Assembly (NCBI GenBank): GCA_001936135.1
Contig: CP012810.1
Location: 2,604,001 to 2,668,000, forward strand
Reading direction: 5' to 3'
From: Saccharomycopsis fibuligera x Saccharomycopsis cf. fibuligera
Lineage: Eukaryota > Ascomycota > Saccharomycetes > Ascoideales > Saccharomycopsidaceae
DNA: 64,000 nucleotides
Part shown: positions 19,758-29,877 of the stretch, one piece after another
Layout: the number at the start of each line of letters is the position of its first letter
How positions within the stretch are numbered: position 1 is the first letter of the stretch
Position numbers and translations under genes: made by a program
The notes under the pieces: generated by a model
Seen by the model: only the letters and a program-made list of their open reading frames with translations
Databases searched by the model: none
What the model was told of the DNA's origin: nothing

Positions 19758-20701
19758 TCAGAGAGCGAACTGCATTCCGTTTTTTACTTTGCTCTTTATA
19801 ATTTTTGCTTTGCTCTTATTTTGACCTTTTTTATATCTTACATTTATCCGTTTTGTATCCTTTTTTATCATTTACATTCACTTTTTTTTTTTTCTACTTT
19901 TTTCTCATTCTCCCCGTTTTATTCTATGTATTATAGACTCAAGTAGCAAGTAATAATAGTGATTTCGTCATCAAAAAATATGGTATTATAAATAATAGTA
20001 AATTGTAGTACAGCGTTTTGTATCAGCAAAAGCCCCAAGTCAAGTATGTTCGCTAACTAAGGGTCTGACTGGTGATTGATGATGTTGTTCGTAGATCTAG
20101 CCTGTCTATTTTTTTGCCAGATAAAGTCTATAATATAGCTTGCTGACTATTACAAAGTATATTTTGAACGTTTTTCGTGATTCTTCTTTGTAAAAGCTGC
20201 TTTATGTTTGAGCTTCATCTAAACCGGGGAGACGCTCTTTCAAATGTATACATATAGAGCAACCTAGATTAGAATATCGTTTGAATAACGGTATCACTTA
20301 TATAAGCATAGCTTATTATAAATACTCTTACATCTTTATTTTTACAAAGAGCAATAAAAGCACACCAAGAAGCGATCTTTTTTCATTAAGCATAATTTGA
20401 ATTCATGTCCAACTATATATCGTAGCATATCGTAGCATATCATATCATATATAACGTAGCATATCAACAAAAACCAATTCAATAAGACCAGCAACGCATA
20501 ATGCACTCGGTGTCTCAATAAACCATCTTTAGCAGCAATGTTATTAAACTAATGATATGAATATCAGCAAGAAAATCAGGTTGATTTAATTTTAGTTTTG
20601 TACCAGTTTCCTTTTTTTTTTTATTGGAGTAGCAGCAATAATCGATAACCGCCAACTATGCTTGTCGTTCACTGGCACACAAGCAAGGCAAATCAGTTAG
20701 C
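19758..20701. other. Intergenic region, HAS1 3' flank to metallothionein 3' flank
   Basis: A/T-rich DNA between convergent 3' ends. Near 20420-20465 there is a patch of short repeats of ATCGTAGCAT and CATATCAT. No gene or RNA recognised. Confidence 0.5.
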
Positions 20702-20788
20702 TTACTTCGAGCTGGAACCGCATCCGGAACAGTCGCAGTTACCGGAAGAACAGGTACAGTCTTTGGTAGTAGAACAAGAACAAGGCAT
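20702..20788 (-). CDS. Copper metallothionein of the Neurospora type (28 aa)
   Basis: A complete micro-gene: ATG at 20786-20788, 28 codons, TAA at 20702-20704. The product is MPCSCSTTKDCTCSS followed by GNCDCSGCGSSSK. It has seven cysteines at positions 3, 5, 11, 13, 18, 20 and 23, in the order CxC-x5-CxC-x4-CxC-x2-C. Neurospora crassa copper metallothionein has the same seven cysteines with CxC-x5-CxC-x3-CxC-x2-C spacing, so this looks like the same small fungal family, which binds Cu(I) for storage and detoxification in the cytosol. There are no aromatic residues or histidines, as is usual. A TATA box and an Ace1-type site lie upstream. It was missed by length filters; the match in cysteine pattern, length and absence of other residues makes chance unlikely. 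Confidence 0.9.
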   Translation of the reverse strand: MPCSCSTTKDCTCSSGNCDCSGCGSSSK

Positions 20789-20939
20789 TTTGACTAATTG
20801 TGTATGTATGTGTTAAAAGTAATGATTATTGTAGAGTTGAAATCGTAGTAATATAACTTTTGATCTAACTGTGGCAATTCAGTAAAATTCAATTAAATTA
20901 GATTAAAATTCCTCGAGAAAACAGTGGAGGTGGCGGTTA

Positions 20940-20946
20940 TTTTATA
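20940..20946 (-). promoter_or_regulatory. TATA box of the metallothionein gene
   Basis: TATAAAA on the minus strand, about 150 bp upstream of the ATG, as expected for an inducible gene. Confidence 0.6.
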
Positions 20947-21088
20947 CTGCGATCTGCGCAGTTTTTGCCGCTGCCGTGCGTAGCTAATATCTGACTAAGA
21001 ATCGGGACATGATTGCAGTCACCTGTTTTATTTCCGGTTTCTTTTTAGGTGGGTTGCGTTTGCGCGGTTTGTGCTGCCTTCTGAGAGG

Positions 21089-21098
21089 TTTTTGCTGG
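21089..21098. promoter_or_regulatory. Candidate copper-response (Ace1/Amt1-type) site
   Basis: TTTTTGCTGG fits HTHNNGCTGD, the yeast copper-fist regulator consensus, and lies about 300 bp upstream of the metallothionein ATG. Further GCTG cores occur nearby (near 20972 and 21073) but do not fit the full consensus. A single match is weak evidence. Confidence 0.4.
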
Positions 21099-22330
21099 CT
21101 TTGGACATGAAGAGAATCGCGATAGGCTGACTGGTAATAGGCTGACTGTCAATATACGTACACACATACATACATACGCAACAATATTTCCCCACAACCT
21201 ATAGATATATCGTCATTTTTATATCTTAACATTGGGTTTGGGTCATTGACCACTGATTTTGATAATTTATTTAATGCTCATTATGCGTTATCTGTAGTCG
21301 TAAAGATGCTTACATTACAGATACTACTATACTTTGCAATTAAAAGTTTTTTTGCCCTTTAGGTACGGAGCAATTTTTCGGTTTTGTCTTAGAGTATTCG
21401 GCAGTTACATTTGCTGTATTGAATGTCAAATATCTCCTACCGACCTACATTCACAGTCATACAAAATTTATAAAGATATCACTGGTTTATCAAAGCTTTA
21501 AACTATTACGCATCATATTTCACATGCATAAACACTGAAGAAATCAGAACTAATGTAGAATTCCCAAAATCCCTTGCAGTCAATGCTACTAACAAAACTA
21601 AAAACTCCAAATTTCGGAGGACTTAAATAACAAAATAAAGTTAGTTGTTTTCAAAAATTTAATTCAAGAGATTAGCAATTTAGAATAATTTATCAATTTT
21701 TCTGATTTGAACCTTTTCAAGAATAGAATCCAGCAATCGGACAACTTTGACGTCCAAAACTGAGCACTGATAGGAACAGCTTCCCAGAGCTTGCTGATTT
21801 TGGTCGTCAAAGCTTTGAGTATAAAGTTTTTAAAAAAATTTTTTTTTCTATATTGGTACCTGTCTTGTCTTTTTGCTTAAGCGTATTCATTTTATTCGTA
21901 TCTTCTATTATACTGTGTCTTTAGAAGCAACATAAAGATAGTTCCCTGATGAATTTTTAACGTTCGAAAGATTCAAGGTATACGCATCTGCACAACAGAT
22001 AGATGTTGTTTTTATTTAATAAAACCACACAAATGGTGTCAACTTCTTACACCAACTCAATCAACTATCAAATATTGACTATCAAGATTTCTTACTCATT
22101 AATAAACTTTGGTTGGTCAGACTATCGGTGACCATGAGACAAAAGAGGATAATAGAACGTGATACGTGATTGCTGTAGAGCTATATACAGCGTTATAATA
22201 ATCATTAGAATATTTAGCAATTTTTTTGTATATTATGTATGCGTCAAAACGCGAGAAACTGCTCTAATCTGTACACCAATGCATGCATCCACATGGAAAA
22301 TTAAAGAAGAAAAACAAAATGAAAAAAAAG

Positions 22331-22610
22331 TAAAAAAATTTTTTTTTTTTTTTTTTTGTGCAGGAAAGGATCAACAATTTTTTTTTTATCATCATCAATT
22401 TCATTATCAAGGTAATCGATAGATAGTTTTAAAATACTTCCAAGTCCTTATTTACTCTTGTGAATATTAACTGCTTTCTTTTGGTATTTATAGAAAAGAT
22501 ACTACTGCATTAAAAGGACCTTTATTAAGGCATCAGATCAAATTCAAAAAGACGATAAAAAAATTGTTGCATTGCATCTCACAAGACGCAAACATTATTT
22601 ATCTCATCGC
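22331..22610 (+). promoter_or_regulatory. RRPE-like and PAC elements upstream of SRP40
   Basis: TAAAAAAATTTTTT at 22331-22345 is RRPE-like, and CTCATCGC at 22603-22610 is the reverse complement of GCGATGAG, a full PAC core, about 70 bp before the ATG. This pair is the ribosome-biogenesis signature also seen upstream of HAS1 and DBP7. Confidence 0.65.
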
Positions 22611-22676
22611 ATCATATTTCTTCAGATTTATCATAATAGCAATACGATAATTTAACAGTTTAATAATTTAATCGAA

Positions 22677-23897
22677 ATGGCCAAGTCTAGCAGCAAAAAT
22701 ACTACCAAAACGAAAACGAAATCCAACGGATCAACTGACATTAATGCCACCATTGAGTTGAAACAATCAGAGATTTCTAAAGTGGAAGCTCAGTTGAAAG
22801 CTCTCAATGATGATTTGTCAAAATTAAAGAAAGAAGCTGAAAAGGCAGAGAAGGCCACCAAGAAAAAAGATGATGAGGAAAAGAAAGAAAAGAAAGATAA
22901 AAAGGAAAAGAAAGAAAAGAAAAGCAGAAAGAAGGAAGAGTCTAGTGATGATGAATCTAGCGATTCTAGCGATTCTAGCGATTCTAGCGATTCTAGCGAT
23001 TCTAGCGATAGTGACAGTGGTAGCGAAAGTGACGATGAAAGCAGCAGCAGTAGTGACAGTGACAGCGATTCTAGTGATGGCGAAGATGAAAAGGATGATG
23101 TTGCTGACAAGAAGAAAGAAGAAAGTAGTGACAGCAGCGACAGTGATTCTGATTCTGATTCCGATTCTAGCAGCTCCGACAGCAGCTCTGATTCCGATTC
23201 TAGCAGTAGCAGCAGCTCTGACAGTGACTCTAGCTCTAGCTCTGATTCCGGTTCTGATTCCGATTCCGATTCTGATTCTGATTCTGATTCTGATTCTGAT
23301 TCTAATTCTGACAGTGATTCAGACTCTAGCAGCAGCTCTGATGGTGATTCTGATTCTGAGGACGAAAAGAAGGACACCAAGAAGAGAAAAGCTGACTCTA
23401 GCTCCAGCTCTAGTTCTGACTCTAGTTCTAGTTCTGATTCCAGTGACAGTTCTGATTCTGATTCTGATTCTGACTCTGAGTCCACCAAACACGTTAGCAA
23501 AAAGACCAAAACCACTGCCACTAATGAATCCGACAGCTCAGTTACTCCACCATTATCAGATTCATCATCATCATCTTCATCTTCTTCTTCTTCTTCATCA
23601 TCTAACTCTTCATCCAGTGAAGAAAAAGTTTTGATTCCTGCTGAAGTTGAAGAGCTTAGACCAGGTCAAAGAAAACATTTTTCTAGAATTGATAGATCAA
23701 AGATTTCTTTTGAAAATACTGCATTGACTGATAATACTTATAAGGGTGCTGCTGGTACTTGGGGTGAGTTGGCCAATGACAAATTAGGTAGAGTGAGAGG
23801 TAAAGATTTCACTAAGAATAAAAATAAGATGAAAAGAGGTAGTTACAGAGGTGGTTCTATCACTATGGCCAGTGGTAGTTACAAATTCACCGATTGA
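22677..23897 (+). CDS. SRP40: Nucleolar phosphoprotein Srp40/Nopp140-like (406 aa)
   Basis: Nucleolar chaperone of snoRNPs, the yeast relative of vertebrate Nopp140. A short N-terminal helical segment rich in Lys/Glu (about 20-85) is followed by long serine/aspartate tracts (about 85-315), which are casein kinase 2 targets in this family. The C-terminal 70 residues form the conserved SRP40 domain: [20 protein letters not shown], then [20 protein letters not shown] and [18 protein letters not shown]. This conserved end identifies the family. The Ser tracts use TCT, AGC and TCA but no CTG. The tract is built from 9-bp and 6-bp DNA repeats (GATTCTAGC near 22963-23010), so length probably varies among strains. 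Confidence 0.93.
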   Translation: MAKSSSKNTTKTKTKSNGSTDINATIELKQSEISKVEAQLKALNDDLSKLKKEAEKAEKATKKKDDEEKKEKKDKKEKKEKKSRKKEESSDDESSDSSDSSDSSDSSDSSDSDSGSESDDESSSSSDSDSDSSDGEDEKDDVADKKKEESSDSSDSDSDSDSDSSSSDSSSDSDSSSSSSSDSDSSSSSDSGSDSDSDSDSDSDSDSDSNSDSDSDSSSSSDGDSDSEDEKKDTKKRKADSSSSSSSDSSSSSDSSDSSDSDSDSDSESTKHVSKKTKTTATNESDSSVTPPLSDSSSSSSSSSSSSSSNSSSSEEKVLIPAEVEELRPGQRKHFSRIDRSKISFENTALTDNTYKGAAGTWGELANDKLGRVRGKDFTKNKNKMKRGSYRGGSITMASGSYKFTD

Positions 23898-24503
23898 GGG
23901 ATAACTTAGGAATTGTTCATAGAGAAACAATTTTGTACATGTCATTTTTTTAAGTTGATTTAATGTAGTAATTAACCGTTTCTGAATGCGGCGCTGGTGC
24001 ACGTTAATGTGTGATATTGTTGTGAAAATAATTTTTTTTTTTTTATTTTAAAATAAGAGTTGATTTACTGAGTATAATTTTTTACTTATTGTGTTGTATA
24101 TATTGTATTATATTATTGTGATTTTTAATTTGCCTTTGTTTAATTCTTTGTTCAAAAATCATTTTTTTTTTCTTAATATTTTTTAGAGTAATGGTAGTGG
24201 GATGTCCAGAGGAATATAAGAACAGCCTTGTCTACATTTTTTATTGTGTTTGTTTTGGCGGAAGGAGGTTTGCAAAGGCGCCTTGATTATATCTTTTTGA
24301 GAATTGCATTATTAAGGTAAATACCTAGAGGGTATCTGACTTACGTAAATTATTAGCAGGTTTCTAACTATGCAGCTTATTATACCAATTATTCATTCAT
24401 TTGACAGCTCGTACAAAACCTTATAAAGAAAAAGACAAGAGAAAAAAAAATACATAAAATGTAGGATAAAGAGTACCGATCGATCAATCACCATCTACTC
24501 GTC
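23898..24503. other. Convergent intergenic region, SRP40 / PRE10
   Basis: About 600 bp of A/T-rich DNA between two convergent genes, with T-runs near 24033 and 24164. Likely holds both 3' UTRs. Nothing else recognised. Confidence 0.5.
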
Positions 24504-25379
24504 CTAATCCTGCATTTCAGTGTCTTCCTCGTCTTCTTCTTCTTCATCATCGTCCTCATCTTCGTCTTCAGCATACCTTCTAGCCTCGATCAACATAGGG
24601 ATTGGTATAAACTCATGTCTACCCTTGGTATGCTCGTCACTGATCCAACTGACTTCTAACTCAAACTCCTTGTCCTTGAAATCTTCGTGCGCTATGTAAA
24701 TAATTCTTGCAGCTTCTTTCACTGCATCTTTCACATTCATATTAGCCAAATCGAGTTTTTCAAGTTCAGACTTAGCAGCTTGTCTTCCTTTGCCCACAGC
24801 AATACCATGGTAACCCCAGTACACTCCCGATGGTTCAATCATGTACAAATGGTACCCTTGAGGATCTTTACCGCCAAGTATCGTGGCAATACCAAATGGT
24901 CTCACAGAGTTAGCAGTGGTGTAAACCTGCACGTAGTTACCCAATCTGGAGACAATCTGAGGCACGGAAATTGGTTGCTTGAATAAATTTTTAAAATTCT
25001 GAGCTTCTTGTCTACCTCTATTAACAATGTGTCTAGCATCTGGAGTTAAACCGGAACTGACAATGCCCACATGTCTATCAATTGTTTGAATTCTCTTGTT
25101 GGCATCAGCAACTAATAACTTGGAGCTCATAAGTTTTTCTGTGGCAAACACAATCCCATCTTTACATTTTATTCCAACAGATGTGCCTGAATTTTCCACT
25201 GCTTTAGCAGCGTACTCCACTTGAAAGTTTCTCCCATCTGGAGAGAAAATACTGTTGGATAAATCGTAACCAGTACCAATAGAAGTCTATGGGTTCAGGT
25301 TAGTTGTCTCTTCCAAAAAGGATCTGGCGATGCAATGCATTGGTGAGATAATATGATACAAGTTTTGCTAATATGAACA

Positions 25380-25422
<43 letters not shown>

Positions 25423-25581
25423 AATTGATGTAATTCAACAACTGCATGTTCAATTGCAAGTATATCGCTATCAAGTATCATCATCATCATTATTATTATT
25501 ATTACTATTATTATCATCATTATCAAAGCATTTGTCAATGCAATCCAGATCCACATCACGTCAACCAAATAAACATACCAT
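24504..25581 (-). CDS. PRE10: 20S proteasome subunit alpha 7 (Pre10), one intron (261 aa)
   Basis: Structural alpha-ring subunit of the 20S proteasome. Exon 1 is only the ATG (25579-25581), followed by a GTATGT donor at 25573-25578. The intron runs 25287-25578 (292 nt), with branch site ACTAAC at 25299-25304 and acceptor CCATAG. Exon 2 (24504-25286) begins TSIGTGYDLSNSIFSPDGR, the hallmark alpha-subunit N-terminal motif, and continues with FQVEYAAKAVENSGTSVGIK. This restores the conserved N-terminus that a purely ATG-based call would miss. The very acidic C-tail (DEDEDDDEEEEDEED) is characteristic of alpha 7. The intron contains an unbroken 34-nt T run on the coding strand. Two PACE-like sites lie upstream, suggesting control by the proteasome activator Rpn4. 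Confidence 0.95.
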
Positions 25582-25630
25582 TGCTCAATTATTCTCTGTT
25601 CTAGTAAATCTTGTTGTATATATAAATGAT

Positions 25631-25751
25631 CGTGGCAAATGAATCAGTAGATCCTCTAATGATGAAGTTGCAAAGGATTGAATGATTCAGCAAGTCACTT
25701 AGTCACAATCTCAGTCTCAAGCGCTGCGCTTTCTGTTTTGAATTTGCCATC
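25631..25751. promoter_or_regulatory. Two PACE-like (Rpn4-type) sites upstream of PRE10
   Basis: CGTGGCAAA at 25631-25639 (plus strand) and GATGGCAAA at 25743-25751 (minus strand) each match 8 of 9 positions of GGTGGCAAA. They lie about 50 and 160 bp upstream of the PRE10 ATG, in the promoter shared with GEM1. Confidence 0.55.
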
Positions 25752-25966
25752 AGAAAATAAATGAAAAAACAGCGTACAGCGTCGCCTTCGTTTTCCCTTA
25801 CAAGATACTTTGCAGGGCTCACAACGCAGGAAAGAAATCGGCGATGATGGACGGATTATTAGGTATGGCGATGGCATATATGAAGTATATTTTGGATGAC
25901 AATAAATGGTTTGAATGAATACAAACAGTATTGCATGATCTCATTTTAAACTCCAAATAATATGAT

Positions 25967-28243
25967 ATGTCTGCTCATTCTACAAAAACTATAAGAATTG
26001 TCGTGTGTGGCGATGAGGGTGAGTAACTTGTATCTAAAAAGTTCAAAAGAAATAGATCTCTGACATACATTTTATAAGCGATGAGACGAGCTGCGACAAT
26101 TAATGAACGTCATTGAACAACTTGACTAACAAAATTCCCAGGCGTAGGCAAATCTAGCCTTATCGCTTCTCTCGTCAAAGAAACATTTGTTCCCAATATC
26201 CAACATGTGGTTCCTCCCATATTAATCCCCCGGGATTTCTCCTCTTCACCATATACAGCCAATGCTACTTTATTAATCGACACTTCCAGCGATGACTTGG
26301 AATCGCTTCAAAATGAGATCCGTAACGCCGATGTCATCTGGCTAGTGTATTCGGATCATTTCACGTACGAGAGAATCTCTCTTTATTGGATGGTGATGTT
26401 CCGTAGCATGGGGGTCAATTTACCCGTGGTGTTATGCTCCAACAAAGCAGACTTGGAAGAAAAAGATCAAGCAAGTGGAGGAGGAGATGAAGCAACAATG
26501 AGTGTCATCACTGATGAATTCATTTCGTTATTAAACGAGTTCAAAGAAATTGAATCAGCAATTCGATGCTCTGCTAAACGAAATTATAACGTGAACCAGT
26601 GTTTTTACTTGTGTCAACGAGCAGTACTACACCCACTTTCACCGCTTTTTGATTCACAAAAAAACGAACTTAAGCCGGATTTGATTGACGTTTTAAGTCG
26701 AATTTTTTTTCTTTGTGATAAAGATCAAGATGGCTGTTTGAATAATAAGGAACTTCTAGCCTTGCAAAAAAAATGTTTTGGTAAAAATTTGGATATTAAT
26801 GAACTTGACAAGATTAAAAAACGTCTCAACACTACAAGACAGGGGCTTACTGAAAACGATTTCATAAATTTGAACAAATATTTCGTTGAGCATGGACGTC
26901 ATGAAACCACTTGGAGCATTTTAAGAGCATTCCACTATACTGACTCGTTATCATTGGATCCAGATTTCTTATATCCACGACTCGACGTGCCGGAGAATTC
27001 TAGTGTTGAATTGAGTCCCGTTGGGTATCGATTCCTTGTGGATTTATTTATTCTCTTTGATAAAGACAACGACGGCGGATTAAATGAATTGGAACTCACA
27101 AACTTGTTCAAGCCAACCCCAGGAATACCCAAAATTTGGGATGATTCCAATTTTCCCCACTCAACGGTACGAAATGAGCAAGGGTATGTCACCTTGCAAG
27201 GATGGTTGGCTCAATGGAGTATGTCGACGTTACTTGATTATAAAGTTACTTTAGAGTACTTTGCCTACTTGGGGTTTGAATTCAATCTGGGATACTTACA
27301 ATCTGTACGAGCTTCATACAGTAGGAAAATTGGTGGAAGAGGCGGCAGTGGCGGTGGAGGCTATAATAGCACCAGCACCAACAGCAGAAGCAGTTATGGC
27401 TCTGAAAATAGCAAAGGCAGTGGAAATGGCAATGAAAGTGATCGAAGCAGAAGCAGCCTAAGTAGTAATAGTAGTAGTTACTATACTAGCAACAATCATG
27501 CTCCTGTCAACACCATCAGTGCCCTCAAGGTAACCAAACCACGCAAAACTAGAAGAATCAATAGTAAAATTTACCGCACTGCCGTCACCAACCGTACTGT
27601 ATTCAACTGTTTTGTTCTTGGAAGCCCTGGCTGTGGCAAAACTTCACTTCTAGACACTTTTCTCCAGCGCACATACAATGAAATTTATATTCCCACGATC
27701 CATCCGCGCACTGTGGTTAACTCAGTGGAATTAAAAGGAGGTAAACAACATTACTTAATTCTCGAAGAATTAGGACAACTAGAACCAGCTATTCTTGCCA
27801 ACAGCACAAGGCTTCAACAATGTGACGTCATTTGTCTAGTTTATGACTCTTCCAACCCAGATTCGTTTCAATATTTGGTAGAATTGCGCAATGCATACCC
27901 ACAACTAGACGAGCTTCCGTTAGTTTACGTGGCGCTCAAAGCAGATTTAGACAAACAACAACAACGAAGTGCATTACAACCGGAACATTACACTAAACAG
28001 ATCCAAGTGAATGCTCCATTGCATGTTTCTTGTAATTGGCCAAGTTCGGTGTTAGAGTTGTTTTTACAATTGGCAGATGCCGCACAAAACCCAAGTTTGT
28101 ATACTCCTAATATAAGAGACGAACTTCAGGGGGATGATTTGGATAATGTTAAGAATTTCATGCTTGCGGCTACGACGATTGGGGTAATGTCGGTGATTAC
28201 TACTTGGATTTGGAAAATGTCCTTTTCATCTCATCAGAGGTGA
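25967..28243 (+). CDS. GEM1: Mitochondrial Rho GTPase Gem1 (Miro), one intron (717 aa)
   Basis: Tail-anchored outer-mitochondrial-membrane GTPase that regulates ER-mitochondria contacts (ERMES) and mitochondrial inheritance. Exon 1 is 25967-26018, the intron 26019-26141 (donor GTGAGT, branch TGACTAAC, acceptor CCCAG), and exon 2 26142-28243. Joining them gives MSAHSTKTIRIVVCGDEGVGK, so the intron splits the first P-loop (GDEGVGKSS, residues 15-23). The first GTPase domain is followed by two EF-hands (DKDQDGCLN at about 210, DKDNDGGLN at about 323), a second GTPase domain (P-loop GSPGCGKTS at about 510) and a C-terminal membrane anchor (about 688-710) with a short polar tail. A Gly/Ser/Asn-rich insert (about 400-450) between EF-hand and second GTPase regions is species-specific. 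The domain order is unique to Miro. Confidence 0.95.
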
Positions 28244-28942
28244 AATGACGTGAAAATTGATATGAGCGAAATTTTTTATGATAGTCATTTGATTCATAGG
28301 TCCGCTATAAGCTCATATAACCGCATTTATTCTGAATTGTAGTCTCTTTGGTCCAAACCTTGAAACCTAAGTATGTTGATATCACTAATATACATTAATT
28401 CCTTCATCAATCTATTCGTTCAAAGCTAGCAATCATATTCATATAGTAATTGCTTAAATAAATTGAGCAATTTGTCAGATCTCTGTTGTTGCTAACAACA
28501 ACAGTTTAGAAACAAAGAGAAAGACGAGACTAGCACTTGGTTAAAATCGCAAAGCACCAACTTACATCACACGCCAAATATTTCTCCGTTTCTGAATTTG
28601 TAGAATCAAATGTCTCGCACAATATTCGTGAATTCAAATTCAGTGCACTTTTTGATGGTGAATATATTCTTTGACCCTGAGCGTTTTGGAACCATTTTAT
28701 GCGCAACACACTTCAGATTAGCTTGTCTTTTGTAGGCGCAAATTTAAGCTTTTGGTCAAAACCGGTACTTGATGTTAGTTATAGATTATAAACCTTTCGA
28801 GATTAGACAGTGGATTTGATAATGGGCTGGTGCTAGCAGCAGTGCCTCGCAAAACTACCTCCGTAGTCCCATTTATAGAGATCTAATTACTAGCCAACAA
28901 CAGAGCAGTACTAAAGGTCGTAGTAAGCCCCTTTTTTCTAAT
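28244..28942. other. Convergent intergenic region, GEM1 / NSE1
   Basis: About 700 bp without a gene. I searched the NSE1-distal strand here for a detached RING domain (Cys/His pairs) and found none. No RNA gene seen. Confidence 0.55.
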
Positions 28943-29602
28943 TTAAGCCCCCTGAGTAGAACCACCATTACCATTCCCACCAACGCCAAAAAGCTGGGAC
29001 TCGAGTTCCGCCAACAACCTTAATCCAAGAACATACTGCCCAGCTTTATTTAACCGTAACCAGCCGTTATTAATCAAACTTTGAAACAATGTTTGTCCCA
29101 TAGCCATCAGCTTACCAGTTTGTTTGCGATATTCATTCAAAGCTTCAGAACTGCCAATATAATAATACGGCTGACCTTTCAGCTCACCGTTTTCTATACA
29201 GGATTTAATAATGAAGGTAATAGCTTTGATGTCTTCGGCGCTGTAATCTGTATTCAATTTCGATGGCGTATCTTCCACCAAATTGATGAATGAAAAGTAA
29301 ATGTCATTGTCATTATCGTTGTCGTTACTGGCACTCATCTTTTCTTTATGTTTTTTGATCTCATAGTTCATTGGAAGCAACTTCATATTAATATCATTAA
29401 TTTTGGCCTCTAAAAGCTCGTATATTTCATGGTTGTTAAGATTACTGATGACATTTCTTGCTTCTTCGGTGTTATAAGTGGCCAAGTAGTAAGTGACAAA
29501 GAATTTGGCGAGCTTGCGCTGAGCAATGGTTTTCACGGAGATAATATATTGCAAAATTGGACGGTGGTCCAATTGACTGGCTTCAAAAGTGGCAATTTCC
29601 AT
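28943..29602 (-). CDS. NSE1: SMC5-SMC6 complex subunit Nse1, lacking the RING domain (219 aa)
   Basis: Nse1 forms a subcomplex with Nse3 and Nse4 that bridges the Smc5/6 heads and acts in DNA repair. Identification rests on blocks that align with S. cerevisiae Nse1: ILQYIISVKTI near the start, KINDINMKLLPMNYEI at about 68-83, YFSFINLVEDTPSKLNTDYS at about 100-120, and NNGWLRLNKAGQYVLGLRLL followed by AELESQL at the end of the tandem winged-helix region. The S. cerevisiae protein is 336 residues and continues into a zinc-binding RING-like domain with ubiquitin-ligase activity. Here the chain stops after a Gly/Asn tail just where that domain would begin. No CxxC or CxH pattern occurs in the chain, nor in any downstream frame I read. 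The start ATG is well placed; a candidate MCB site lies 53 bp upstream. Confidence 0.8.
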   Translation of the reverse strand: MEIATFEASQLDHRPILQYIISVKTIAQRKLAKFFVTYYLATYNTEEARNVISNLNNHEIYELLEAKINDINMKLLPMNYEIKKHKEKMSASNDNDNDNDIYFSFINLVEDTPSKLNTDYSAEDIKAITFIIKSCIENGELKGQPYYYIGSSEALNEYRKQTGKLMAMGQTLFQSLINNGWLRLNKAGQYVLGLRLLAELESQLFGVGGNGNGGSTQGA

Positions 29603-29654
29603 GGCTGAGTGTTGCTGCTGCTGTGTTTGTTTGGCCTGTTGTTTGTTGTATAGA

Positions 29655-29660
29655 ACGCGT
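29655..29660. promoter_or_regulatory. Candidate MCB element between NSE1 and BRE2
   Basis: ACGCGT, the MBF (G1/S) core, sits 53 bp before the NSE1 start in a 275-bp divergent promoter. The placement fits an S-phase DNA repair gene, but a single hexamer is weak evidence. Confidence 0.35.
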
Positions 29661-29877
29661 TAAAATGTTGTGTTTTTTTTTGAGTGAATTTGATATTTCC
29701 AAAGATCGCGTTTAACCCTTACCATCGAAAAATTACGTAATCGCTTACCGTTTTCATTTTCGCTTTTCAGATCTCTTCTGCAAAAACATCATCAATAACA
29801 TCAACCTCAACATCAACAGCTATCAATAACTGTCAACATTCAAATTAGCAACAGCAACCACAAGAGACACTATCATC

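Larger units (their letters stand above)
20789..22676. other. Divergent promoter region, metallothionein / SRP40
   Basis: No further gene supported. It contains the metallothionein TATA box and copper-type site, and at the right end the SRP40 promoter with RRPE and PAC elements. CATACATACATACG-type short repeats occur near 21163-21178. The middle part (about 21250-22150) is A/T-rich with no recognised feature. Confidence 0.5.

Noticed and set aside
20071-20150. TGATGA and CTGA motifs resembling a C/D snoRNA
   Set aside because: The C-box purine is missing and no terminal stem or rRNA guide match is evident.
21300-21345. AGTAGTATCTG on the minus strand, resembling the U2 branch-recognition region
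   Set aside because: The rest of U2 (5' end, Sm site, stem I) is absent.
22790-23634. Long alternative frames across SRP40 on both strands
   Set aside because: Products of the 6- and 9-bp Ser/Asp repeats; the conserved SRP40 C-terminal domain lies in the frame 22677-23897.
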